Below, piece by piece: positions 28,220 through 39,457 of a DNA stretch of 64,000 nt. How positions within the stretch are numbered: position 1 is the stretch's first letter; the number at the start of each line of letters is the position of its first letter. Made by a program: the position numbers and the translations under genes. This DNA is from Pelomonas sp047654805 (GTDB lineage: Bacteria; Pseudomonadota; Gammaproteobacteria; Burkholderiales; Burkholderiaceae_C), in contig NZ_JASGIV010000001.1 in assembly GCF_047654805.1 (NCBI RefSeq), forward strand, positions 5,518,001 to 5,582,000, read 5' to 3'. The notes under the pieces were generated by a model. It did no database searches, was not told the origin of the DNA, and saw only the letters and a list, made by a program, of their open reading frames with translations.

Positions 28220-29589
28220 TTGCCCTCGGCGCGGCCGAGCTGCTGGCGGCCTACCGTGCGGGCACGCTGTCGCCCGTCGAGGTGATGGAGGCGGTGCTGG
28301 CCCAGGCCAGGCGCCGCGATGGCGAGCTGCATGCGCTGTGCGCCATCGACGCTGACGGCGCACGGGCCGCTGCCCGTGCCAGCGAGGTCCGCTGGCGCAC
28401 CGGGACCGCGAGGGCGCTTGAGGGCGTGCCGGTCACGCTGAAGGAGAACATCGCCCAGCCGGGTGTGGCTTACCGTCTGGGCACCGCCGCGACGGCCGAT
28501 GCCGCGGTGGCTGACTTCGAGGCGCCGCCGGCGGCGCGGCTGCGCGAGGCCGGCGCCATCGCCTGGGCGCGCACCACCATGCCCGACTACGGCATGCTCA
28601 GCTCAGGCCTGTCCAGCCTCTACGCCGAGCCGGCGCGCAACCCATGGAACGTGGCCCTCACGCCTGGTGGCTCGAGTGCCGGTGCCGCCGCTGCCGCCGC
28701 TGCCGGCTACGGGCCGCTGCACCTGGGCACCGACATTGGTGGCTCCATCCGGTTGCCGGCCGGCTGGTGCGGCCTGGTGGGCCTCAAGCCCAGCCACGGC
28801 CGCGTGCCCATCAAGCCCGGCTATGCCGGCCGTGTGGCCGGGCCGCTGACGCGCACGGTGGCGGACGCCGCGCTGATGCTGGCCGCGCTCGCGCGCCCGG
28901 ATGCGCGTGACCCCACGCAACTGCCGCCGTCCGACTTCGTCTGGCCGCCTGGCATCGTGCCGCGGGGCTTGCGACTGGGCCTGATGATGGATGCCGGCTG
29001 GGGCGAGGCGGTGCAGTCCGAGGTGGCGGTGATCATCACCGCCGCAGCGCGCGCCTTCGAGGAGGCTGGTGCCACCGTCGAGCCGCTGGGCCCATTCACG
29101 ACGCGCGAGATGGCCGATGGCATTGACCGTTTCTGGCGCATGCGTTCCTGGCTGGACATCTCGGCTCTCGCGCCAGAGCGTCGCGCCCGCGTGCTGCCCT
29201 ACATCCTGGACTGGGTCGCGCCAGCGGCCGGCTACGACGGTGCCACCGTTTTCCGCGGGTACAGCCAGATGCAGGCCTTGCGTGAGGCCGCCCACGCTGC
29301 CTGCGAGCCCTTCGACTTCGTGCTGTCGCCGGTGGCAGCCATGCCGGCGTATCCGGCGCACCTCGCCAGCCCGCTGCACGACCCTGCCCGGCCGTTCGAG
29401 CACATTGCGTTCACACTGCCTTTCAACATGAGCGAGCAGCCGGCGCTGGCGATCAACGCGGGCTACACCTCGGCCGGGCTTCCTGTCGGGCTGCAGATCA
29501 TCGGCCGCCGCTTCGACGATGCCGGCGTGCTGGCCCTTGGCGCGGCCTGGGAGCGGCTGCGCCCGGCCCCGCGCCCCTGGCCGGTCTGA
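28216..29589 (+). CDS. Amidase-signature family enzyme
   Basis: A 457-residue hydrolase of the amidase-signature (GatA-like) family. The Ser-cisSer-Lys triad is visible: lysine in TLKENI near residue 77, a cis-serine in GGSSAG and the nucleophile serine in TDIGGSIRLPAGWCGL. The substrate amide is unknown. The GTG start overlaps the peroxiredoxin stop (GTGA), showing coupled translation. Confidence 0.88.
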   Translation: MIALGAAELLAAYRAGTLSPVEVMEAVLAQARRRDGELHALCAIDADGARAAARASEVRWRTGTARALEGVPVTLKENIAQPGVAYRLGTAATADAAVADFEAPPAARLREAGAIAWARTTMPDYGMLSSGLSSLYAEPARNPWNVALTPGGSSAGAAAAAAAGYGPLHLGTDIGGSIRLPAGWCGLVGLKPSHGRVPIKPGYAGRVAGPLTRTVADAALMLAALARPDARDPTQLPPSDFVWPPGIVPRGLRLGLMMDAGWGEAVQSEVAVIITAAARAFEEAGATVEPLGPFTTREMADGIDRFWRMRSWLDISALAPERRARVLPYILDWVAPAAGYDGATVFRGYSQMQALREAAHAACEPFDFVLSPVAAMPAYPAHLASPLHDPARPFEHIAFTLPFNMSEQPALAINAGYTSAGLPVGLQIIGRRFDDAGVLALGAAWERLRPAPRPWPV

Positions 29590-29592
29590 GGC

Positions 29593-30072
29593 TCAGCGCA
29601 CCGGCGGTGGCTCCTGGGTGGGCAACCCGGCTGCCGCGAGGTCGGCGTTGACCAGGGCCCAGGCGGATTCGAAGCTGTCTGCTCGACGCACGGGACGGCT
29701 GGCGCGCCAGATGTCCATCAGCGCCGGCAGGCGTTCGATGCCCGGGATGCCGGGACGCACCAGGAAGACGGTGGAGAGGGCGGTGATGCCACGCGAAGCG
29801 AAACTGTCGATGCTGGCGCGCAGCGCGCCCAACGCGTCGGAGTCCATCTGCAGGCTGCCGCGGATCTCCAGCAGGTCGGCGAAGCGGCGGTCGGCCGGCA
29901 GGCGCTTGCCAGCGAGTGCGATGGCGCGCCTCGTGGCCGCCATCAGCTCAGCGTCGAATGGCCCTTCAGCGACGGACATCATCACGCGGCCGTACACACC
30001 GACACGGACCCGCCCGAAGCTGGGTTTGGGGCCGGCGCGGCGGGACGGCGGCAAGGCGGGACGGGCGTTCAT
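29593..30072 (-). CDS. Hypothetical protein (possible STAS/SpoIIAA-like fold)
   Basis: A 159-residue soluble protein. An N-terminal basic/proline tail is followed by SVAEGPFDAELMAA and a region with LLEIRGSLQMDSDALGALRA that resembles SpoIIAA-like folds. No catalytic motif was recognised. It converges on the amidase gene and is divergent from a GST gene. The start at 30072 is the first ATG after the divergent control region. Confidence 0.55.
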   Translation of the reverse strand: MNARPALPPSRRAGPKPSFGRVRVGVYGRVMMSVAEGPFDAELMAATRRAIALAGKRLPADRRFADLLEIRGSLQMDSDALGALRASIDSFASRGITALSTVFLVRPGIPGIERLPALMDIWRASRPVRRADSFESAWALVNADLAAAGLPTQEPPPVR

Positions 30073-30114
30073 GGTGTGAGACGATTTTGCACGCTCAACG
30101 AAGGAGTCATGACG

Positions 30115-30735
30115 ATGTTGACCTTGTACGGTACGAAGGGTTCGGGCTCGGCGGCCATCGAGGCAGCGCTGGCACGCGCAGGCCTGGCCTACACGGGCGT
30201 CGACGCGGCGTCCTGGAACCCCGGTCCGGGGCGGGACGAGCTGTTGCGCGTGAACCCGCTGGGCCAGATTCCGACGCTCGTCCTCGCTGACGGCACGGTG
30301 TTGACGGAAAGCGCGGCCATCCTCATCCACCTGGGCCTGGCGGCGGCACCGGGCCTGTTGCTGCCCATCGACGCAGGCGCGCGGGCGCGGGTGCTGCGAG
30401 GGCTGGTCTACATCGCTGCCAACTGCTATGCGGCCATCAGCGTCATCGACTACCCGGAGCGCTGGTGCGAGCCCTGCGATGACGCGATGAAAGGGCAGAT
30501 CCGCGCCGGCACGCGTGCCCGCCTGCACGAGCACTGGCGGCTGTTCGCCGACCAGTTCGGGATCGGCTTCAATGCCGGTTCGCCCGGGGCGTTGGAACTG
30601 CTGGCTACCGTCGTGTCCAAATGGTCGGGTGCGCGGGCCATGCTGCAGGCCGAGCGTCCGAGCTTCTTTGCGCAACTGCTGCGGGTGGAGCAGCACCCCG
30701 AGGTGGCCGCTGTCTTCCAACGCCATTGGCCCTGA
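30115..30735 (+). CDS. Glutathione S-transferase family protein
   Basis: A 206-residue GST. The thioredoxin-like N-domain begins MLTLYGTKGSGSAAIEAALA with LRVNPLGQIPTL and a GTVLTESAAIL glutathione-site motif; an all-alpha domain follows. AAGGAG lies 8 bases before the ATG at 30115, better placed than an ATG six bases earlier. The substrate is unknown. Confidence 0.85.
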   Translation: MLTLYGTKGSGSAAIEAALARAGLAYTGVDAASWNPGPGRDELLRVNPLGQIPTLVLADGTVLTESAAILIHLGLAAAPGLLLPIDAGARARVLRGLVYIAANCYAAISVIDYPERWCEPCDDAMKGQIRAGTRARLHEHWRLFADQFGIGFNAGSPGALELLATVVSKWSGARAMLQAERPSFFAQLLRVEQHPEVAAVFQRHWP

Positions 30736-30749
30736 GCCGAGGAGCTTCC

Positions 30750-31148
30750 ATGACGCATCCCGTTGACGCTTGGCACGAACTGGTCCGCACCCGCCACGTT
30801 CCAGGGCTGGACGCGCTGCTGGCCGAGGACGTCGTGTTGCATTCGCCCGTCGTTCACACTCCGCAGAAGGGCCGCGCCATCACCAAGCAGTATCTTGGCG
30901 CCGCGCTGGCGGTGCTAGCCAACGACACCTTCCGCTATGTGCGCGAGATCCGAGGGGATCGGGACGTTCTGTTGGAGTTCGAGCTGGAGCTGGCGGGCGT
31001 GCAGGTCAATGGCGTGGACATCATCCGCTGGAACGACGCCGGGCAGATTGTCGACTTCAAGGTCATGGTCAGGCCGCTCAAGGGCATGCAGGCCGTGCAC
31101 CAGAAGATGGGTGAGCTGCTGGCGCAGATGCAACAGCGGCCGCGGTGA
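30750..31148 (+). CDS. SnoaL/NTF2-like fold protein
   Basis: A 132-residue protein with the NTF2-like pattern: WHELVRTRHVPGLDALLAED then VVLHSP and a C-terminal DIIRWNDAGQIVDFKVMVRP strand pair. Members bind small ligands or act as isomerases; no function is assigned. GGAG lies just before the ATG at 30750, 14 bases after the GST stop, so they are probably co-transcribed. Confidence 0.78.
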   Translation: MTHPVDAWHELVRTRHVPGLDALLAEDVVLHSPVVHTPQKGRAITKQYLGAALAVLANDTFRYVREIRGDRDVLLEFELELAGVQVNGVDIIRWNDAGQIVDFKVMVRPLKGMQAVHQKMGELLAQMQQRPR

Positions 31149-31165
31149 ACGGATGCAGGGCTTGC

Positions 31166-31184
31166 ACCTGACGTGGCGTCAGGT
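31166..31184. promoter_or_regulatory. MerR-type operator
   Basis: Perfect 19-base palindrome ACCTGACG-TGG-CGTCAGGT, 36 bases before the MerR gene, overlapping a TTGCAC -35 element at 31162-31167. MerR-family regulators bind such dyads between widely spaced -35 and -10 boxes. Confidence 0.75.
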
Positions 31185-31219
31185 TTCAGAGTTGTGGCCG
31201 TGACCTCCAGGACCCCGTC

Positions 31220-31972
31220 ATGAGCCGTCTCCTCAGCCCTGCAGACATCGCCCACCGTGCCGGCGTGACGGTGCGCACGCTGCACCATTACGAAGACCTG
31301 GACCTGCTCGCCCCGCTGCGTAGCGAGGCCGGGCACCGTCGCTACCGCGAGGGCGACGTGGCCCAGTTGCTGCGCATCGTCTGGCTGCGCCGCCTGGGCT
31401 TCGCGCTGGAGCGCATTGGCGTCCTGCTCTTGGCGGACGCCGCCGGGCTGCAGGCCGCACTGCGCGAGCAACGCAATGCGCTGGAAGCCGAGTTGGCCGA
31501 TGCGGCCTCGCGGCTTCGGGGGCTGGACGTCGCCCTCCTCAACGTCCTCGACTGGAGTCCCGCGATGCGACTGCAAGACCAGAACCTGCCAGATCCCGAT
31601 CCCGATTCCGCGCCCTTTGCCGACGAAGCCGAACGGCGCTGGGGTGCCAGCCCGCAATGGGGCACGTCCGAGGCGCGCCGAAAGGCCCGCGGCCCGGCCG
31701 ACATGGTCGCTATGCAGGCCGAGGAGGCCGGCATCCTGGCCGACTGGGCGAGTGCCATGCGCCGGGGCGAGCCTGCCAATGGTGCCGGCGCGCGCGCGCT
31801 GGCCGAGCGGCACCGCGAGCACATTCACCGCTGGCACTATGCCTGCTCGCGCGAGATGCATGCCAAGCTGGCCGATCTCTACGAGGCAGACGGGCGTTTC
31901 GCGGCGCATTTCGACACCGAGGCGCCTGGCCTCGCGACCTACGCGATCGCGGCGATCCGGGCGAATCAATGA
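31220..31972 (+). CDS. MerR-family regulator with TipAS-like ligand domain
   Basis: A 250-residue regulator. The N-terminal MerR winged helix (VTVRTLHHYEDLDLLAP, then HRRYREGDVAQLLRI) is followed by a dimerising coiled coil (about 80-115) and a C-terminal TipAS-type domain with HREHIHRWHY. TipAL-like proteins sense drugs or thiols. A perfect operator just upstream indicates autoregulation. Confidence 0.88.
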   Translation: MSRLLSPADIAHRAGVTVRTLHHYEDLDLLAPLRSEAGHRRYREGDVAQLLRIVWLRRLGFALERIGVLLLADAAGLQAALREQRNALEAELADAASRLRGLDVALLNVLDWSPAMRLQDQNLPDPDPDSAPFADEAERRWGASPQWGTSEARRKARGPADMVAMQAEEAGILADWASAMRRGEPANGAGARALAERHREHIHRWHYACSREMHAKLADLYEADGRFAAHFDTEAPGLATYAIAAIRANQ

Positions 31973-31977
31973 CTCGT

Positions 31978-32007
31978 GCCGACCGCCCTGCATGGCGGTC
32001 GGCCTTT
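31978..32007. terminator. Bidirectional terminator
   Basis: Perfect 10-bp stem GCCGACCGCC / GGCGGTCGGC with a CTGCAT loop followed by CTTT, between converging MerR and GST genes. Confidence 0.7.
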
Positions 32008-32048
32008 GCCAGGCGCGAACAGCCGTAGGTGCTGTCGGCGGTCCTCGC

Positions 32049-32687
32049 TCAGTAGACCGGGTCGGGCAGCTTTTCCTTGGCCACCACGCGCTGGGTTGCA
32101 GCGCGTTCGAGCACGCGCTTCAGGTAGGCACCCAGCGCTGGCCGCGTCTTGGCCGGGTTGGACTGCATGCGCGTCCATCGGCACAGCATGAATGCCAGCG
32201 GGTCGACGGCCGTGTATTGGCGGCCCATGAACCAGGGCCCGCCATGGCGGGCCAGTTCAGCGTCCATCTGGTCCAGCATGGGTGCGATCTGGGCCTCGGC
32301 GCGTGCCTTCACTTCGGCCGCGTCGGTGGCCATGCGGTCCGGGTAGAAGTAGTGGATCAGCATGGACTGCAGCGTGTTTGTCAGCCATACCATCCACTTG
32401 TAGTACTGGGCGCGCTCGGGCGTGCCGGGCGCGGGCGCAAAGACCTGGCCACCCTCGGGGTGGCAGTCGGCGAGATGCATCAGGATGGCGGCGGTCTCGT
32501 AGAGGACGAGGTCTCCGTCGACGAGGACGGGGATCAGGCCGTTCGGATTGAGCTTGAGATAGGCCGCCGACTTGTGCTCGTTGTTGGCGCGGTCCACCTC
32601 ACGCAGCGTGTACGGAATACCCATCTCCTCGAGCAGCAGATGGGGGGCGAAGCTGGCGTTGCTGGGGTAGTAGTGCAGTTCGATCAT
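32049..32687 (-). CDS. Glutathione S-transferase family protein
   Basis: A 212-residue GST with N-domain MIELHYYPSNASFAPHLLLE, proline motif LNPNGLIPVLVDG and glutathione-site YETAAIL, then a helical domain ending PDPVY. The N-terminal serine of YYPSNASFAP may be the catalytic residue. Substrate unknown. Convergent with the MerR gene. Confidence 0.88.
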   Translation of the reverse strand: MIELHYYPSNASFAPHLLLEEMGIPYTLREVDRANNEHKSAAYLKLNPNGLIPVLVDGDLVLYETAAILMHLADCHPEGGQVFAPAPGTPERAQYYKWMVWLTNTLQSMLIHYFYPDRMATDAAEVKARAEAQIAPMLDQMDAELARHGGPWFMGRQYTAVDPLAFMLCRWTRMQSNPAKTRPALGAYLKRVLERAATQRVVAKEKLPDPVY

Positions 32688-32806
32688 GGCCGGACGGCTT
32701 GGCGACGGGTGAGGCGGCGAACTTTACGTTGCCGCAACGCCACCGCAGTCCACCCGGGCGAGGCTGGACGCGTTGGCAAACTCCCACGGCTTCACGGCTG
32801 AAGATC

Positions 32807-33439
32807 ATGAAGACCTTGTTCCACTCCTGCGGCGCGGCCCTGCTGGTGCTGTGCACCGCGATGGGCGCGCCTGCCGCCCACGCCGATGTGCGCGTTCGCG
32901 CCAATATCGGCATGGTGTTCGATGGCCGCTACCACCACGATCATTACTATCCCGCGCCTGGCTATGTGGCTCCGCACGTGCCCTATGGGGCCGTGGGCGT
33001 CGGCGCCGGGCCGGGCCGCTATTGGTTCCATGGCGGGGTCTGGTACCGCCCCTATGGTTCCAGCTTCCGTGTCGTGCTGCCGCCGATCGGGCTCGTCATA
33101 CCGCTGCTGCCGCCGGCCTATGTGACGCTGACCCTGGGGGGGCTGCCCTACTACTACGCCAACGGCGTGTACTACCAGTCGGTGCCTGACGGCTATGCCG
33201 TTGTCGCACCGCCGCCCGAGGCGGCCACGGCCCAGGTCGTGCCGGCCCCGCCGCCGCCGCCGCCACGGGCCGATCCCATCATCTATCCGCGCAACGGCCA
33301 GTCGACCGAGCAGCAGGAGAGTGATCGCCGCGACTGCAACCGCTGGGCCACAACGCAGCCGAATGCTCAGGCCGACGCCAGTGTGTTCAACCGTGCGGTC
33401 GAGGCCTGCATGGACGGACGCGGCTACACGATGAGGTGA
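32807..33439 (+). CDS. DUF6515-type secreted protein
   Basis: A 210-residue exported protein: signal peptide MKTLFHSCGAALLVLCTAMG, then a Tyr/Gly/Pro-rich domain (PYYYANGVYYQSVPDGYAVV) characteristic of DUF6515, a proline run near residue 150, and a Cys-containing tail CNRWATTQPNAQ. Likely periplasmic or outer-membrane associated. Function unknown. The start at 32807 gives the signal peptide. Confidence 0.72.
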   Translation: MKTLFHSCGAALLVLCTAMGAPAAHADVRVRANIGMVFDGRYHHDHYYPAPGYVAPHVPYGAVGVGAGPGRYWFHGGVWYRPYGSSFRVVLPPIGLVIPLLPPAYVTLTLGGLPYYYANGVYYQSVPDGYAVVAPPPEAATAQVVPAPPPPPPRADPIIYPRNGQSTEQQESDRRDCNRWATTQPNAQADASVFNRAVEACMDGRGYTMR

Positions 33440-33670
33440 CGCCCCTTGCGGGACATTGCCGCGCTGAATGCGCGGCGAGCCGGTCGGTCTTGCGGACCAC
33501 GCCGCGACTTGCATTGCAACTCTTTTGCACGCGGGCCATTCCATCGAACTGGCCGTGTTCGGAATCAGCCTTGCGAGACGAGCGAGAGCAGTGGCGATAG
33601 GTCCGACTGCACAAGCTTGAAAGGCGTCAACCGGACGGTCCCGCCCGGCGCCGGGATCCAAGCAAAGCGC

Positions 33671-34651
33671 TCACACGGCACAGCCTGCTTCGGGGCGAAT
33701 GCCGGCGCTGCGATAGCGAACGGACGTCATCTCGGCCAGGATGCTTAGCGCGATCTCCGGTGGCGTGCGCGCGCCGATGTCCAGGCCCACAGGGCCGTGC
33801 AGGCGGTCCAGCTGGGGCCCGGTGAGCCCGAAGTGCTCGGCCAGCCGCGCGCGCCGCTTGGCCTGGTTGACGCGAGAACCGATGGCGCCGACGTAGAAGG
33901 CCGCGCCCCGCAACGCCTCCATCAACGCGAGGTCGTCCAGCTTGGGGTCGTGGGTCAGGGCGACGATGGCCGTCGCGCCATCGGGCTGGAAAGCGGTGAC
34001 GACGTCGTCCGGCATGTCGCGCGTCAGCTCCACGCCCGGCAGGTGAAAGCCGTCGGCGTACTCTGCGCGCGGATCGCACACCGTCACGCCATAGCCCAGC
34101 GCCAGCGCCATCTGGGCCAGGTAGTCGGTCATCTGGCCGGCACCGATGACCAGCAGTCGCCACTGTGGGCCATGGTGGCTGATGAGCAGGGCGTCGGTCA
34201 GCGTCAGCATGTCGGCGCCGGGCTCGGCATCGGCTAGCGTGACGACGCCGGTCGCCAATTCCAGCCGGCGCTGCACGCGCTCGCCGCGCTCGAGCCGCGC
34301 CAGCAGTGCGTCGACCGCCGACTGCGGTGTGAGCGGCTCAAGCATCAGCTCCAGCGTGCCGCCGCAGGGCAGGCCGAAGCGCCGCGCCTCCTCGGCACCG
34401 ACGCCGTAGCGCAGCGGCGTGGGCCTGACGATGTCCAGGCTGCCGGCGCGCAGCTGGGCGACGAGGTCGTCCTCGATGCAGCCGCCGGACACCGAGCCGG
34501 CGATCTGCCCGTCATCCCGTACGGCGACCAGCGAACCCACCGGTCGCGGTGCCGAGCCCCAGGTGCGCGTGATCGTTCCCAGCACGACGCTGCGGCCCTC
34601 GGCCCGCCAGCCGGCGGCGGTGCGCAACACGCCCAGGTCAAGGTTGTCCAT
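33671..34651 (-). CDS. XdhC/CoxI-family molybdenum hydroxylase maturation protein
   Basis: A 326-residue protein. The XdhC N-domain shows WGSAPRPVGSLVAV then GSVSGGCIEDDLV and a C-terminal Rossmann domain begins LLVIGAGQMTDYLAQMA. XdhC proteins bind molybdenum cofactor and help sulfurate it for insertion into xanthine-dehydrogenase-type enzymes. It is divergent from the CoxS-CoxL-CoxM operon across a palindromic operator. Confidence 0.9.
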   Translation of the reverse strand: MDNLDLGVLRTAAGWRAEGRSVVLGTITRTWGSAPRPVGSLVAVRDDGQIAGSVSGGCIEDDLVAQLRAGSLDIVRPTPLRYGVGAEEARRFGLPCGGTLELMLEPLTPQSAVDALLARLERGERVQRRLELATGVVTLADAEPGADMLTLTDALLISHHGPQWRLLVIGAGQMTDYLAQMALALGYGVTVCDPRAEYADGFHLPGVELTRDMPDDVVTAFQPDGATAIVALTHDPKLDDLALMEALRGAAFYVGAIGSRVNQAKRRARLAEHFGLTGPQLDRLHGPVGLDIGARTPPEIALSILAEMTSVRYRSAGIRPEAGCAV

Positions 34652-34672
34652 GGATTGCCAACTCCGGCTACG

Positions 34673-34690
34673 AGGTCTTGAACAAGACCT
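34673..34690. promoter_or_regulatory. 18-base palindrome between xdhC and coxS
   Basis: Perfect dyad AGGTCTTG-AA-CAAGACCT in the 107-base divergent region. A second inverted repeat, GATTGCC at 34653-34659 and GGCAATC at 34701-34707, flanks it almost symmetrically. It probably binds a regulator of both directions; none is encoded nearby. Confidence 0.6.
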
Positions 34691-34758
34691 TAGGGTAATC
34701 GGCAATCACAAGCCCTTGAAGCAGGCCGAGCATCGGCCTCACAACCAGGAGACATGCG

Positions 34759-35235
<477 letters not shown>

Positions 35236-35236
35236 C

Positions 35237-37594
<2,358 letters not shown>

Positions 37595-37604
37595 GGAGAG
37601 GACG

Positions 37605-38369
37605 ATGAACTACCAAACAGCATCCTCCGTCACCGCCCGCCTTGGCGCGGACGACAAGTTCCTGTCTGGCGGCCAGAGCCTGCTCGGCGCGATCAAGCTG
37701 GGCCTGGCCGCGCCCGAGGGCCTGGTCGACGTGCGTCGGCTACCCGAGCTGCAAGGCATCGCCGTGGCGGGCCAGACCCTGCGCATCGGCGCGGCGACGA
37801 CACATGCAGCCGTCGCGGCTGCCGCCGACGTGCGGCGTGCCATTCCGGCGCTGGCCGATCTGGCCGGACGCATTGGCGATCGCCAGGTGCGCAACGCCGG
37901 CACGCTCGGGGGCAGCCTGGCCAACAACGATCCTGCCGCCTGCTATCCCGCCGCGGTACTGGCGCTGGGCGCCACCATCCACACGGCCAGTCGCCAGATC
38001 GCCGCGGACGACTTCTTCCAGGGCCTGTTTGCGACGGCACTGCAGGACGGCGAGCTGATCACGGCGGTCAGCTTCCCCATCCCGAAGACAGCGGCCTGGC
38101 AGAAGTTCAAGCAGCCAGCGTCGCGCTTTTCTCTGGTGGGAGTGTTCGTCGCACGCTTCGACACCGGTGTGCGCGTGGCTGTCACAGGCGCCGGGCCAGG
38201 CGTGTTCCGTTGCACAGCGCTGGAGCAGGCGCTGGGCCAGGATTGGAGCCCGGCTGCGGCGCGTGCCGTCAAGATCGAGGCGCAGGGGCTGAACAGCGAC
38301 CTGCACGGCACTGCGGCGTATCGTGCTGCGCTGATCCCGGAACTGGCCGCGCGCGCGGTTGCTGCCTGA
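37605..38369 (+). CDS. FAD-binding subunit of a CoxM-type molybdenum hydroxylase
   Basis: A 254-residue flavoprotein subunit. FAD-binding motifs LSGGQSLLGAIKLGLA and RNAGTLGGSLANNDP are present. At its N-terminus it is slightly shorter than usual CoxM proteins. GAGGAGAGG precedes the ATG at 37605, 10 bases after the large-subunit stop. It completes the S-L-M operon. Confidence 0.9.
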   Translation: MNYQTASSVTARLGADDKFLSGGQSLLGAIKLGLAAPEGLVDVRRLPELQGIAVAGQTLRIGAATTHAAVAAAADVRRAIPALADLAGRIGDRQVRNAGTLGGSLANNDPAACYPAAVLALGATIHTASRQIAADDFFQGLFATALQDGELITAVSFPIPKTAAWQKFKQPASRFSLVGVFVARFDTGVRVAVTGAGPGVFRCTALEQALGQDWSPAAARAVKIEAQGLNSDLHGTAAYRAALIPELAARAVAA

Positions 38370-38372
38370 GCC

Positions 38373-39047
38373 TCAACCCGCGGGCCGCTCGCTGTCCTGG
38401 GCCGCGATCACCGCTTCGCGCCACAGCCGCGCGGGGATGAAGGTGCGCAGCTGCTCCATGGCCTTTTCGATCAGGGCCGGGTGCAGGCCATGGTCCAGAT
38501 GGGGCAGGAGATCGGCGGTGACGTCGGCGCCCAGGTCCACCAGGGACTGGGCCGCGTCGACGACGTGGCGGTAGGGGAAGCGCTGGTCGTCCAGCCCGTG
38601 CAGCAGGTGCACGCAGACGTCCTGTGGCGCTGCTTCTGGCCGTGCCAGGTAGCCGCCGGCAAAGGACAGCACACGGCCGACGAGGGCGGCTTCGGACTGC
38701 ACGGCCTCCAGCGCCAGCAGCCCGCCGTCGCCGATGCCGGCTAGCGCCACGCGCTGCCAGGGCAGATCCAGTTTGGCGGCCTCCATGCGCAGGCGGGCTA
38801 TCAGGTGGGGGAGGGCCGCGTCGACGCCCTCGGCGCTGGGGCGGGCACCGACCCACCAGCGGCATCGCCCTTCGCCATCTCTCAGAGGGGGATGTACGGT
38901 GAGCGTCGCAGCCTTGGGGTACTGGGCCTGCAGGGCAGCGGCCAGTGGCGCCAGGGTGTCGGGGCCGTCGGGCGCGATACCGCTGTCGGGCAGCAGCACG
39001 AACAGCAGATCGGGGAGGGCGGCATCGGGCATGGGACTCATGGTCAT
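38373..39047 (-). CDS. Esterase-fold (YpfH-like) protein lacking the catalytic serine
   Basis: A 224-residue alpha/beta-hydrolase of the carboxylesterase YpfH group. Asp and His positions are kept in HGLDDQRFPY and LDHGLHPALIEKA, but the nucleophile elbow reads GIGDGG instead of GxSxG (YpfH GFSQGA): the serine is glycine (GGC, one base from AGC). Activity may be lost. Two ATGs (39047, 39041) are possible starts. It converges on the FAD-subunit gene. Confidence 0.78.
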   Translation of the reverse strand: MTMSPMPDAALPDLLFVLLPDSGIAPDGPDTLAPLAAALQAQYPKAATLTVHPPLRDGEGRCRWWVGARPSAEGVDAALPHLIARLRMEAAKLDLPWQRVALAGIGDGGLLALEAVQSEAALVGRVLSFAGGYLARPEAAPQDVCVHLLHGLDDQRFPYRHVVDAAQSLVDLGADVTADLLPHLDHGLHPALIEKAMEQLRTFIPARLWREAVIAAQDSERPAG

Positions 39048-39457
39048 ATTTTTGGTGCCACGCGACCTGCGGATGAATCCGGCTAAATGTTTTCTTTCTA
39101 GTAAGAAAGATTACATGGCGACGAATATCCAGCCCGCCTGACTTCTCGGCGGACAGGCGCTGAATTCGGATTCCGCGAAGGTTAATTCAGACCTTGTCGA
39201 GTATGTCGGACGTCCGGGAGGACGATGACTGGCCCGAAGGTCGGGCAGCGAGCGGCCGGCCCGCTTTGTTGGGTGTTTGCAACGGTTTGGCGGCCCCGGC
39301 GGGCTGAAGGCATCAGAGAAGACCCTAGGTTGGGTCTGTTACTTCTGGGTAACCCGACCCTATCCCTAACATGAATGTTTGTTGACGAGTTCAAGGCCGT
39401 TGAGCCTTCCTGCTTGGTGAATTGCTCGTCAGCTTGCCACCCCAGCCTGTATTTTCT
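39048..39457. other. 410-base divergent control region
   Basis: Lies between the esterase-fold gene and the large TonB receptor gene. It holds an AT-rich palindrome (39093-39110) near the esterase side and, near 39331-39362, an inverted repeat GTTGGGT...ACCCGAC that could form a leader hairpin for the receptor. No gene was recognised. Confidence 0.5.
39093..39110. promoter_or_regulatory. AT-rich 18-base palindrome
   Basis: Perfect dyad TCTTTCT-AGTA-AGAAAGA, 46 bases upstream of the esterase-fold gene, resembling a MarR/PadR-type operator. It stands out in GC-rich DNA. No regulator gene is adjacent. Confidence 0.5.
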
